In this document: one piece after another, positions 51,823 to 59,663 of the stretch
Layout: the number at the start of each line of letters is the position of its first letter
How positions within the stretch are numbered: position 1 is the stretch's first letter
DNA from: Sulfuriroseicoccus oceanibius
GTDB lineage: Bacteria > Verrucomicrobiota > Verrucomicrobiia > Verrucomicrobiales > SLCJ01
DNA length: 64,000 nt
Direction of reading: 5' to 3'
Assembly: GCF_010681825.2 (NCBI RefSeq)
Contig: NZ_CP066776.1
Location: forward strand, 682,001-746,000
The notes under the pieces: generated by a model
The model's input: only the letters and a program-made list of their open reading frames with translations
The model's database searches: none
Told to the model about the DNA's origin: nothing
Made by a program: the position numbers and the translations under genes

Positions 51823-52096
51823 GGACAGGAGGAGAAAACAAAGGAGACGTACCGGAATCCTACTAGAGAAGTAACGAATGCGAATGCGATTTCAGCTGCA
51901 AGGGCATCGTCATCTTTTCGGGATAATCGAATTTGCAAAAATTAGAACCGCCCGGACCAAGGGGGGCGAAGGTGTAGGCGAAAAGAGAGTGGCGCATTTG
52001 CTATCGGGTAGCTACCATGCGGAACCTCTGAAACCACGTGGGCTGGCGCTGTGAGCCGCGCTGGCGCGGAAAGCTTTGAGATGGATGGGACTGCCA
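51823..52096. other. Divergent promoter gap between the CHASE2 protein and DUF58 gene
   Basis: 274 bases with no gene. A slightly AT-richer part near 51900-51950 is the likely promoter area. No convincing -35/-10 pair is called. Confidence 0.4.
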
Positions 52097-53569
52097 ATGA
52101 CTAAAACTACCGATAAACAACAGCGTCGTGAGGGCTGGCTGTATCGTCGGATGGCAACGGGCTACGAGCGTGGGGCGCAAACCCGGCAGCATGTGATGTT
52201 GAGGGTGACTGCGTTGGGGTGGTGGACATTGGTGTTCATGATGGCGTTCGGGTTCTTCGGTCTCGATGCGAACCGAGCGTTGGCGTACATGCTGTTCACG
52301 TGGTTTTTCGGAATGTTTTGGGCAGGCTTTTTGAGCAGTTTTCGTTTGAGCCAGCGGTTGGAGGTTGAGCGGGTGTTACCTGGGGTGGCGGCGGCCGGCG
52401 GTGCGGTGAACTACAGGGTGGTGGTGAGGAACCGAGGGAAGCGTCCGTTGTTTGGTGTTCGGTTGGTCGATCTGGCGCCACCGATGGCGCCGGAGGGCGA
52501 TGAGTTTTTCACCGTGGAGGAACCCGGGGAGGCGGAGCGCAATGCGTTTGACCGGTTCTTTCGTTACTATCGGTGGACGTGGCTGGCGGATCGTCGGCAC
52601 GTGCGTGAGGACATTTGGAGTAAGCCCTTTGATATTGGTGTGGGGGAAACGCGTGAATTGGAGATGCGCTTTGTGGCATTGCGTCGTGGGCGGGCGGAGT
52701 TCCGGAAGTTGCGGCTGACCCGTCCGTCGGCATTTGGTTTGTTTCGTGCGTGGTCGAAGTTGGATGCGGGATCAGGTTCGGTCGTGGTTTTGCCGAAGCG
52801 ATTGAATGGCGAGCCTCAGATGATCGGGCGTGGGTCGCGCCAGCAGATGGGGGGGGAGGTGTCGCAGGCGATGGTGGGATTGTCAGACGAGTTTCATTCC
52901 CTGCGCGATTACATGCATGGCGATTCGTTTCATCACATTCATTGGAAGAGTTGGGCGAGAACCGGTAAGCCAATTGTTCGTGAGTATGAGAATGTGTTTT
53001 ATCCCAGGTATGGCCTGGTGATTGATTCGCAGTTGCCGGCGTTTCCGAAAGGCAGCGCGCACCGACTGACGGCGGCATTTGAGAATGTGATGGCGTTGGC
53101 GGCGACCTTGGCGTCGGACATGGATGCGCGGGAAACGTTCTTGGATGTGTTAGTGGCGGGCGAAAAGGCGATCCAGGTGGAATCAGGGCCCGGGCGTGCC
53201 AGCACAAGGCATGTGTTGGAGGTGTTGGCTGGCCTGCATCTGGAAGGTGGTGATCACGGGGCGGAGGGTGTCCGCACATTGGTGCAGCGGTATGCTCCGG
53301 CGATGACGGGATGCTGGGTGTTGTTATTGGACTGGGGAGGATGGCGCAAAGGGCTGGTAGAAGATTTGATGGTGCGTGGTGTGGAGGTGCGCGTGCTTGT
53401 GGTGCGCTCCGAAGGTGTGGACTTCACCGAAGCGCCGGACCCTAATGATTTGGCGGTGCGGGTAGTGGATCAGGATACCGATCTGGACCGTGTGTTGTCC
53501 GGGTGGCCTGACCGTCCGCAGCGTGTGTTGGCAGGGAGTGTGAGTGACTCAGCGAAACCCGGAGCATGA
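52097..53569 (+). CDS. DUF58-domain membrane protein
   Basis: A 490-residue protein with two N-terminal membrane helices (about 35-55 and 60-80), a beta-rich region and the DUF58 core. The core has the hallmark DYMHGDSFHHIHWKSWARTGKPIVREYE (consensus Y-x-x-GD-x-x-x-x-I-x-W-x-x-x-AR). A von Willebrand A-like segment follows. In most bacteria DUF58 genes lie beside a MoxR ATPase and a transglutaminase; only the latter is here. The gene overlaps the next by four bases (ATGA), a sign of translational coupling. ATG 52097 is preferred; 52085 is the alternative. Confidence 0.9.
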   Translation: MTKTTDKQQRREGWLYRRMATGYERGAQTRQHVMLRVTALGWWTLVFMMAFGFFGLDANRALAYMLFTWFFGMFWAGFLSSFRLSQRLEVERVLPGVAAAGGAVNYRVVVRNRGKRPLFGVRLVDLAPPMAPEGDEFFTVEEPGEAERNAFDRFFRYYRWTWLADRRHVREDIWSKPFDIGVGETRELEMRFVALRRGRAEFRKLRLTRPSAFGLFRAWSKLDAGSGSVVVLPKRLNGEPQMIGRGSRQQMGGEVSQAMVGLSDEFHSLRDYMHGDSFHHIHWKSWARTGKPIVREYENVFYPRYGLVIDSQLPAFPKGSAHRLTAAFENVMALAATLASDMDARETFLDVLVAGEKAIQVESGPGRASTRHVLEVLAGLHLEGGDHGAEGVRTLVQRYAPAMTGCWVLLLDWGGWRKGLVEDLMVRGVEVRVLVVRSEGVDFTEAPDPNDLAVRVVDQDTDLDRVLSGWPDRPQRVLAGSVSDSAKPGA

Positions 53570-55791
53570 AAATCAAAAGGCCAGCGAAGATTGATTACGT
53601 TGATCACGATCCTTCCCAGGAGGGCGTGATTCCGGCTGTGTGGTCGTCCCGGCAGCGGTTGCCGCTGGGGATGATGGCGGCGGCGGTGATGATCTGGGCC
53701 TACGCCACGGGGAACTGGATGTGGGGGGGGGTCGTCGGTGCGGGGTTGGAGGTGCTCAACTTTTTTTGGAGTCGGCGAATGCAGATTGCGTTCAAGACCC
53801 AGCGGCGGGCGTGGTTGGTGACGATTGTGTTCTTGTGGTGGCTGGGGATCTCGGCGTGGTTGGAAAACACACCGACCGAGGCGGTGAGGTTGGTGTTGTC
53901 ATGGGCGCCGATGACTTTGCTGCCGTTGGTGGCGGTGGGAATAGCCGGGGTGCGCGGTGGAGTGCCGATGACGGTGTTTCCCTATATATTCCGTGCGCGG
54001 ATCCGGCGGCATCATCGCAATGGTCGGAATTACCAGGCGCCGCGGTTTTCTCCGCATCTGCCATTTGTGGCGTCGTTGTTGCTTGGCGCGAGCTACGGAT
54101 GGAGCCGCGACGTGGGAGACCGCTGGGGATTTTTGGTGGTCTCGGCATTGATGGTGACGTGGGTGTGGGTGGATGAGTCCGGGCGTTTTCGTGATCTGGA
54201 ATCGGGGCGGGCAATCAGGCGGAGGTTGCCTGGGTTTGTGGTGTCGATGGCGATGGTATTGTGCTTTGCCTTCGCGGCTTCGTATGGGGTACAGCGCTTA
54301 CATGAGTGGGCGGAAAGCGGCGGTTTTGGGTGGAGCGCCTCGGGCGGGCGCAACATGACCAACCGGGCGAGTGTGCAGCTGGGGGATGTGGGGGAGATCC
54401 AGTTGAGCCAGGACGTGATCTGGCGGCTGAAGACTCTGCAGGGTATTGCGCCCGATCGGGTATGTGATGGAGTGTTTGATTTGATCCGGACGTCGGTTTG
54501 GATCAACCGGACGCAGCGGCAATTCACCCGGATGGGGGATGTGATTGAGGGTGAGTATGTGGTGCGAGGAACGTGGCCATTGAGCCCGCTTCAGGCGTTG
54601 GGGAATTCGGGCGGGGGGAAGTCTCCAACCGAGGGTGGTGTGATCTGGCGCTATGAGATGTATGGCCAGGCAAATGATGATTTCACGGTGCTGCCGATGC
54701 CTAAGTCTCCGCTGTCGGTGAGTGAGCTGCCAGCGTATGAAGTCGAACGCAATGGCTTCGGCGTGGTGCGTGCGACATTGGCGCAACCCGTGATCAAGGC
54801 CGAGGTGATTGCGGCACCGATGCGGATGCCCCAGCTCGGTGCGTTGGAGCCGGATCTCGAGACCGACTTGGATCTGGGGCCGCGCTATGAAGCGTGTTTC
54901 AAGCCCTTGGCAGACGAGCTGGGGCTGCAGGGGATGAGCGACCGGGAGAAAATCGCAGCAGTGCGCGCGTTCTTCGGTGATGGGTTCCGCTATAGTTTGA
55001 GCGAGCGGCCGGATCAGGTGGAGGAATTTGTGACGACTGACAGGCAGGGGCACTGTGAGCTGTTTGCCACGGCGACGGTGTTATTGTTGCGTGCTGCAGG
55101 TGTTCCTGCCCGGTACCATACCGGGTTTGTGGTCGATGAGTACGATGCGGACGATGAGTGCTACGTGTTGAGGGGTGTGCATGCGCATGCCTGGGCGGAG
55201 GCGTGGATCGATGGTAGTTGGCGGGTCGTGGATACGACTCCGGCGGGCTGGCTTGCGATGGCGGGGGGCGATGCATCGTGGTGGCAGCGGGTAGGGGATC
55301 AGTTGCGGCTTTGGTTGCTGGATTTCCGTTATTGGCGGTCGAGTTTGGAGTCTTCGGCGTGGGCGAGCTATGTGCTGCCATGGGCGGTGGCGTTGGTGGT
55401 GGTGTACATTGCGATCCGAGTGTGGCTGGGAAGATCCCAGCTGTTGGGGGGGCGGAGTGAGGAGAGTGGCCGTTTAGTGGGAGGTGAGTTGGGGGATCAC
55501 CGCGATGAGCCGACGGGGTGGGACCGATTGAGACCGGCGGTTGAGCGTGCTTTTGGTGAGATTCCCGCGGCACAGCCCGTGCGGCATTGGGTGGTGACCC
55601 ACCCTGCGATTCCGGACCCCCTGCGCGCTCGGATGATTCGGCTGGTGCGAGCCCACTATCGGATTCGGTTCGCCGGGCACGACAGTGGAGAGGTCGAATC
55701 GGAAACGGCGGAGTTGGTCGATGGGTTGACCCGCGAGCTGGTGGCCAAGCCAACCGGAGAGCTTGCAAATGGGCGTATCAAGAGCAGTTGA
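53566..55791 (+). CDS. Transglutaminase-like membrane protein (TgpA-type)
   Basis: A 741-residue protein with N-terminal membrane helices (about 25-60, 75-130, 165-250) and a periplasmic transglutaminase-like domain. Its triad is Cys497 (GHCELFATA), His541 (HAHAWAEAW) and Asp556 (VVDTTP). A further helix near 605-625 precedes a cytoplasmic C-terminal tail with DUF4129-like character. It overlaps the DUF58 gene, and together they form the DUF58-TgpA pair of unknown function, perhaps cell-envelope protein crosslinking or proteolysis. No MoxR gene is nearby. A G9 homopolymer occurs in the N-terminal part (about 53723-53731). Confidence 0.9.
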   Translation: MKIKRPAKIDYVDHDPSQEGVIPAVWSSRQRLPLGMMAAAVMIWAYATGNWMWGGVVGAGLEVLNFFWSRRMQIAFKTQRRAWLVTIVFLWWLGISAWLENTPTEAVRLVLSWAPMTLLPLVAVGIAGVRGGVPMTVFPYIFRARIRRHHRNGRNYQAPRFSPHLPFVASLLLGASYGWSRDVGDRWGFLVVSALMVTWVWVDESGRFRDLESGRAIRRRLPGFVVSMAMVLCFAFAASYGVQRLHEWAESGGFGWSASGGRNMTNRASVQLGDVGEIQLSQDVIWRLKTLQGIAPDRVCDGVFDLIRTSVWINRTQRQFTRMGDVIEGEYVVRGTWPLSPLQALGNSGGGKSPTEGGVIWRYEMYGQANDDFTVLPMPKSPLSVSELPAYEVERNGFGVVRATLAQPVIKAEVIAAPMRMPQLGALEPDLETDLDLGPRYEACFKPLADELGLQGMSDREKIAAVRAFFGDGFRYSLSERPDQVEEFVTTDRQGHCELFATATVLLLRAAGVPARYHTGFVVDEYDADDECYVLRGVHAHAWAEAWIDGSWRVVDTTPAGWLAMAGGDASWWQRVGDQLRLWLLDFRYWRSSLESSAWASYVLPWAVALVVVYIAIRVWLGRSQLLGGRSEESGRLVGGELGDHRDEPTGWDRLRPAVERAFGEIPAAQPVRHWVVTHPAIPDPLRARMIRLVRAHYRIRFAGHDSGEVESETAELVDGLTRELVAKPTGELANGRIKSS

Positions 55792-55924
55792 TTTGCCGAT
55801 TCACAGCGAATCGGCGTGCCAAATTGTCACCTTCACTATAGAATGGACGATGTCTGGCGTGAAACCGGCATCAGTGGGTGCGGATTTCTGCCGAAATCTT
55901 ACCGGCGGGACTAAGAAAATGGCA

Positions 55925-55953
55925 TTGACAGCCGGTTATGGGTTTGAAATAAA
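55925..55953 (+). promoter_or_regulatory. Sigma-70-like promoter for the proline-rich protein gene
   Basis: TTGACA (55925-55930), 17-base spacer, AATAAA (55948-55953), 67 bases before the start codon. The -35 is perfect and the -10 fits 4 of 6 positions. Confidence 0.6.
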
Positions 55954-55960
55954 CGCAACT

Positions 55961-55984
55961 CGGCGAGATGGTAGCGTCTCGCCG
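55961..55984 (+). promoter_or_regulatory. 5' leader hairpin of the proline-rich protein gene
   Basis: Perfect 8-bp stem CGGCGAGA / TCTCGCCG with an 8-base loop, just downstream of the predicted promoter and 36 bases before the ATG. No T-run follows, so it is not a terminator. A role in mRNA stability or control is possible. Confidence 0.45.
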
Positions 55985-56020
55985 AATCAACGCGCACTGT
56001 GACGCAGAGACTTTTTTATC

Positions 56021-56773
56021 ATGAGCGACGATAATCAACCAACACCTCCAAAGCCGACTCCCCCGAAGCCGACTCCTCCAGCGGCACCGGCACCTCCAGC
56101 GCCTAAAGCGGGTGGCGTCGACAAGAAAACTCAGGCGGTTCAGTTGCCTCCGCAGAAGGAAACTTCGCGGATTCCAACCAAGACCCAGCGTGTTTCGCTT
56201 TCAGCCAAGCCTCAGTCCAAGACATCTGCAATTCCTCTTCGTAAGGAGACGGTGCGCATTACATTGAAGTCGTCGCCAGCCGAGCGTGCTGCCACGGCCG
56301 GGGTGGATGCTCCGGAGCCGAAGTCGATGTCCGCTCCAGTGGCACCGGCACCGGGTGTTCCGTCGGCAACGTCGAAGTCGCAGCCAGTGCCTCCGACCGC
56401 ACCAGTGGCCAAGCCAGGTGCACCAGCTGCCGCGGCACCAACCGTTCAGCTCAAGAAGGGAACCACAGCTCCAGCTCCACCAGCACCAGGTGCCGCCACG
56501 CAGGAGTTGCCACAGGCCACCGTCAAGCTCAAGCAGACGCAGCCGCTTTCCTCGCCACCAGCCGCAGCCAGCCCAAGTGGTGCGGTCAAGGTGCTGCCAG
56601 GTGCCGCTGCTGCCGATCGCGAAGAGTCCGACACCGTCGCCATTGCCATTGCGGCTGTTGTGCTTCTTCTGATGGGCTTGGTGATCACATTCGAGTACGC
56701 CAAGAGCAAGGTGCCTGACGTGACCAACGCGCAGATCCTTGAGAAAGGCTGGACCGAACTGCTGAGCCAGTAA
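56021..56773 (+). CDS. Proline/alanine-rich tail-anchored membrane protein
   Basis: A 250-residue protein. Residues 1-200 are disordered-looking and made of Pro, Ala, Lys and Thr with repeated PKPTPP, VQLPPQKETSRIPTKTQRVSL, AIPLRKETVRITLKS and VKLKQTQPL segments. These short motifs, each a T/S-x-R/K-(V/I)-x-L pattern, recur about five times. One membrane helix (DTVAIAIAAVVLLLMGLVITFEYAKS) precedes a ~20-residue C-terminal tail. The topology suggests a cytoplasmic N-terminal part that could bind a partner through its repeats. Own promoter and leader hairpin upstream; the next gene is a 26-residue membrane peptide. Confidence 0.7.
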   Translation: MSDDNQPTPPKPTPPKPTPPAAPAPPAPKAGGVDKKTQAVQLPPQKETSRIPTKTQRVSLSAKPQSKTSAIPLRKETVRITLKSSPAERAATAGVDAPEPKSMSAPVAPAPGVPSATSKSQPVPPTAPVAKPGAPAAAAPTVQLKKGTTAPAPPAPGAATQELPQATVKLKQTQPLSSPPAAASPSGAVKVLPGAAAADREESDTVAIAIAAVVLLLMGLVITFEYAKSKVPDVTNAQILEKGWTELLSQ

Positions 56774-56813
56774 TCCGCCTTAACTCGAAACTCACCCTCA
56801 ACCCGTAGTTATC

Positions 56814-56894
56814 ATGGGAACCGTTATTTTTGTCGCTGTTGTTGTACTCGCCGTTCTTGCGCTTCAGTTCATGCTGTCGCGTGAAGGTAAGTAA
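56814..56894 (+). CDS. 26-residue single-helix membrane peptide
   Basis: A complete micro-gene between the proline-rich protein gene and a strong terminator: MGTVIFVAVVVLAVLALQF then MLSREGK, a single hydrophobic helix with a short charged tail. The start is preceded by TTATC, the same leader as the neighbouring upstream gene (TTATCATG). Only 40 bases separate the two genes, so they are probably co-transcribed, and the peptide could partner the helix of the larger protein. Too small for standard gene callers. Confidence 0.65.
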   Translation: MGTVIFVAVVVLAVLALQFMLSREGK

Positions 56895-56945
56895 ACGAAC
56901 GGCTGGTGATCCAGCCGGTTCAGCTAGAGACTAGCAACGATTTTT

Positions 56946-56990
56946 CGGGGCGCTTCCACTCATCGTGGGGGCGCCCCGATTTGTTTTTTG
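56946..56990 (+). terminator. Intrinsic terminator of the proline-rich protein / micro-peptide operon
   Basis: 14-bp stem (56946-56959 / 56965-56978, two G-U pairs), 5-base loop, then ATTTGTTTTTT. It supports the 26-residue ORF as the last gene of the transcript. Confidence 0.88.
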
Positions 56991-57075
56991 AGAGTGCTTA
57001 CCGGGCCAGCTGGAGAGTATTACTTTTTTGGCTGAACTCTTGATCGGATGGGTGATCGGGCTACACTCCGGCACC

Positions 57076-57771
57076 ATGATGATTGAGCGATTTTTGTTGG
57101 TTCCTGCCGTTTGTGCGGCCGCTGCCGTGGCCTTGGTTGCCTGCGGAGTGAAGAAGACGGAAACCGTTGAGTTGAATCCGGATGAGCTTGAAGTGCAGGC
57201 CCCGGCGCTGGACGAAATCACGTTGGTTCTCAAAGAGGACGGCAAGTTCTACCAAGAGGGGAGAAAGAAGCCGTTTGGTGGGGTCGATGTGGAAGAGCGC
57301 ATCGAAGTGGATGCCGATGGCAACGAGAAGCGTTTCGTGATCGAGACGCCCTACCGCTCCGGTGTGATCGACGGCGTGAAGCGGACGTATTTCAGCGGTG
57401 GCAGTGTGCGTGAGGAACGCCATTACAAGAAGGGCAAGCCATTGCACGTGGTCGGCTATTACTCTGATGGCTCGAAGAAACTCGAACGACTGCTCAATGA
57501 CCAGGACGTGGCGGAAGGGCCATCGAAACGCTGGCACCGCAATGGCACACTCGCCAACGAGGGCTCCTACGACGCACATGAAGAGCACCACGGGATTTGG
57601 AAGGAGTACGCCGAGGACGGCTCGCTCTGTGGTCAGTATGAGTGGGAGCACGGCAAGCTCAAGCGTATCATCTTCGAGACCGATACCCAGCGTGGGCGCC
57701 GTTTGGTGCATTACGGTGAGGTCGAAGGGGCGAACAACACACCACCAGCGGCCGGTGTGGCGCCTCGCTAA
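57076..57771 (+). CDS. Lipoprotein with MORN-like (YwqK-type) repeats
   Basis: A 231-residue lipoprotein: signal peptide with lipobox LVAC (about residue 23). The mature part carries repeated YF/Y-x-x-G-(S/K)-x-x-x-E-x-x-Y-K-x-G-K segments (KRTYFSGGSVREERHYKKGK, VGYYSDGSKKLERLL, KRWHRNGTLANEGSYD, GIWKEYAEDGSLCGQYEWEHGKLKR) typical of the MORN/YwqK antitoxin-like family. These repeats commonly bind other proteins or lipids; calling it an antitoxin is not justified, because no toxin gene is adjacent. It precedes holA by 33 bases on the same strand. Confidence 0.78.
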   Translation: MMIERFLLVPAVCAAAAVALVACGVKKTETVELNPDELEVQAPALDEITLVLKEDGKFYQEGRKKPFGGVDVEERIEVDADGNEKRFVIETPYRSGVIDGVKRTYFSGGSVREERHYKKGKPLHVVGYYSDGSKKLERLLNDQDVAEGPSKRWHRNGTLANEGSYDAHEEHHGIWKEYAEDGSLCGQYEWEHGKLKRIIFETDTQRGRRLVHYGEVEGANNTPPAAGVAPR

Positions 57772-57804
57772 GTTGCTGTTCCGGGGGAATTGACCAATCA
57801 GGTT

Positions 57805-58929
57805 ATGGCATCGTCAAAAGATCGTATTCTCGCATTCGTCGGCTCGGACGAGGCGCAGGTGAAAGAGGCCGCGCTGGCTGCTGTGCGGCAGCGCAGTCCG
57901 CAGGACGACGGCGGCATGGGCACCGACATTGTGGACGGTGGCTCCGAGAACTCGGAGGACGCCGCGCGCATCGTGCGTGAAGTGATCATGGCGTTGCAGA
58001 CCTTGCCATTTTTCGGTGGTACCAAGTTGGTATGGCTGAAGAATGCGAACTTTCTCGGTGATTCGGTGACGGGTCGGGCCGCGGCGACGCAGGACGCGGT
58101 GAAAGAGCTTGAGGCTTTGCTGGCGAAGGGCTTGCCGGACGAGGTGTGTTTTGTGATCTCGGCGACGGCGATTGACAAGCGGCGGGCGTTTTACAAGTTT
58201 CTGCAGAAATCGGCGACCTTGGAAGTGTTCGACAAAGTCGACATTTCCCGCGAGGGCTGGGAGAGCAAGCTGGTGCCATTGATTGTGAAGCGTGGCCGGC
58301 GTCTGGGCCTCGATTTTGCGCCTGGGGCTGCCGAGCACTTTGTGATGACCGTTGGCGAGGACACCCGCCAATTGGAAAGCGAGTTGGTGAAGCTGCGTGC
58401 CTATTTGGGCAATGATGAGCGGCCCGTTACATCGGACGACTTGCGCGAAATTATTTCCAAGACCCGTGGAGGGATCGTGTTCGAGATCGGCAACGCGATT
58501 GGTCGCCGCGACTTGCCCAAAGCGCTTCAGCTGCTCGAGCATTTCTTGCGTCTGGGCGAAAGCGCCGTCGGTATCATCCGTGCGGCGATTATTCCCAAGA
58601 TCCGTAATCTGCTGGCTGCGCGTGATCTGATGGACCGCCACCGCAACCTGCCGTGGAACAACTACAACGCGTTCCAAGCCGCACTGGAGCGCCTGCCGGA
58701 AAGTGAAACCGCTACGTTGCCACGCACCAAGCAAGGCAAGCTGTCGGTGTACCCGCTTTTCCTAGCGGCGGGAGAGGCCAAGAAGTACTCGTTGAGCGAG
58801 TTGGCGAACGCACTCCGTGGCTGTCTCGATGCGGACTACCAGTTGGTTTTCAGTTCGACGCCGCCGAAGCTGGTGTTGTCGCAGTTTTTGATCAAGACCC
58901 TGGCCCGCACCGATAAGAAGGCGGGTTGA
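57805..58929 (+). CDS. holA: DNA polymerase III subunit delta
   Basis: A 374-residue clamp-loader subunit that opens the beta clamp. N-terminal region: ILAFVGSDEAQVKEAALAAV. Then FFGGTKLVWLKNANFL, FVISATAIDKRRAFYKFLQKSATLEVFDKV, DTRQLESELVKLRAYLG and FEIGNAIGRRDLPKALQLLEHFLRLGESAVGIIRAAI, in the expected order for HolA. Length is slightly above the common ~340. The start ATG 57805 is chosen over the upstream TTG. Confidence 0.92.
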   Translation: MASSKDRILAFVGSDEAQVKEAALAAVRQRSPQDDGGMGTDIVDGGSENSEDAARIVREVIMALQTLPFFGGTKLVWLKNANFLGDSVTGRAAATQDAVKELEALLAKGLPDEVCFVISATAIDKRRAFYKFLQKSATLEVFDKVDISREGWESKLVPLIVKRGRRLGLDFAPGAAEHFVMTVGEDTRQLESELVKLRAYLGNDERPVTSDDLREIISKTRGGIVFEIGNAIGRRDLPKALQLLEHFLRLGESAVGIIRAAIIPKIRNLLAARDLMDRHRNLPWNNYNAFQAALERLPESETATLPRTKQGKLSVYPLFLAAGEAKKYSLSELANALRGCLDADYQLVFSSTPPKLVLSQFLIKTLARTDKKAG

Positions 58930-58989
58930 TTATGGCCTAATCGATCCCGCTATGGGCGGAGGAGCAAGCTCAACTCTTGAGTCGATGGC

Positions 58990-59029
58990 ACAAAAAAAAT
59001 CCAGCCGCCCTGGGTGAGGGAGGCTGGAT
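58990..59029 (-). terminator. Intrinsic terminator of msrB
   Basis: Stem ATCCAGCC (58999-59006) / GGCTGGAT (59022-59029) with an A-run at 58992-58999 that becomes a T-run on the minus strand. Confidence 0.8.
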
Positions 59030-59050
59030 GGTGGGTTGAAGCGATCCGGT

Positions 59051-59602
59051 TTATTCGGATTTTTCTGCTGCGTCGTCGGCAGGCACGAAGCGCAGGGCGA
59101 CGCCATTGATGCAGTAACGGACGTCTTGTGGGAGGTCGGTGCGCCCTTCGCCGCGGAAGACGTGGCCGAGGTGGGCGTCGCACATCGAGCAGACGACTTC
59201 GGTCCGGACCATGCCGTGTGAGCGGTCTTCGATTTCGCGGATGCCTTCTGCGGTGGCTTTATCGTAGAAGGATGGCCAGCCGCAGCCGGAGTCGAACTTG
59301 GTGTTCGAGTGGAAGAGTTTGTTGCCGCAAGCCACGCAGTAGTAGGTGCCCATGCCTTGCTTCTTGAACTCCTTGTAGGCTTTTCCGTTGGGAGCTTCGG
59401 TGCCGGCTTCGCGGGTGACCCGGTATTGTTCCGGGGTGAGCTGTTCGCGCCATTCGGCGTCGGATTTTTCGACTTTTTCCATAGGTTGTTCAGGTGCTTG
59501 TTTTGCGGTTGCGATGGACTCTCCTTTGTCGCCCGAGCGGACCACGGCGGTAGTGGCGATGAGGGCGAGAACGGCAACCAGTGCGATGGAGAAGGATTTC
59601 AT
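59051..59602 (-). CDS. msrB: Exported peptide-methionine (R)-S-oxide reductase
   Basis: A 183-residue enzyme with a signal peptide (residues ~1-23), so it repairs oxidised methionine in the periplasm. The MsrB domain is complete: EWREQLTPEQYRVTREAGTEAPN, zinc cysteines in CVACGN and CSMCDAH, FDSGCGWPSF, HLGHVF, and the catalytic Cys in VRYCINGVALRF (many relatives have RYCINSASL). An acidic linker joins the signal peptide to the domain. It is monocistronic with its own terminator. Confidence 0.95.
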   Translation of the reverse strand: MKSFSIALVAVLALIATTAVVRSGDKGESIATAKQAPEQPMEKVEKSDAEWREQLTPEQYRVTREAGTEAPNGKAYKEFKKQGMGTYYCVACGNKLFHSNTKFDSGCGWPSFYDKATAEGIREIEDRSHGMVRTEVVCSMCDAHLGHVFRGEGRTDLPQDVRYCINGVALRFVPADDAAEKSE

Positions 59603-59663
59603 GGGATTGAAGCGGGGTACTGGAATGGGAGGGCTGCCGTGCGGTAAATATTCCAGCTTTGGG

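Noticed and set aside
55840-55850. TATAGAAT box upstream of the proline-rich protein as the main promoter
   Set aside because: It is a good -10 sequence but lacks a -35 at proper spacing; the pair at 55925-55953 fits better.
57076-57771. Antitoxin of a toxin-antitoxin pair
   Set aside because: The MORN/YwqK repeats are often labelled as antitoxin, but the protein is a lipoprotein and no toxin gene is adjacent.
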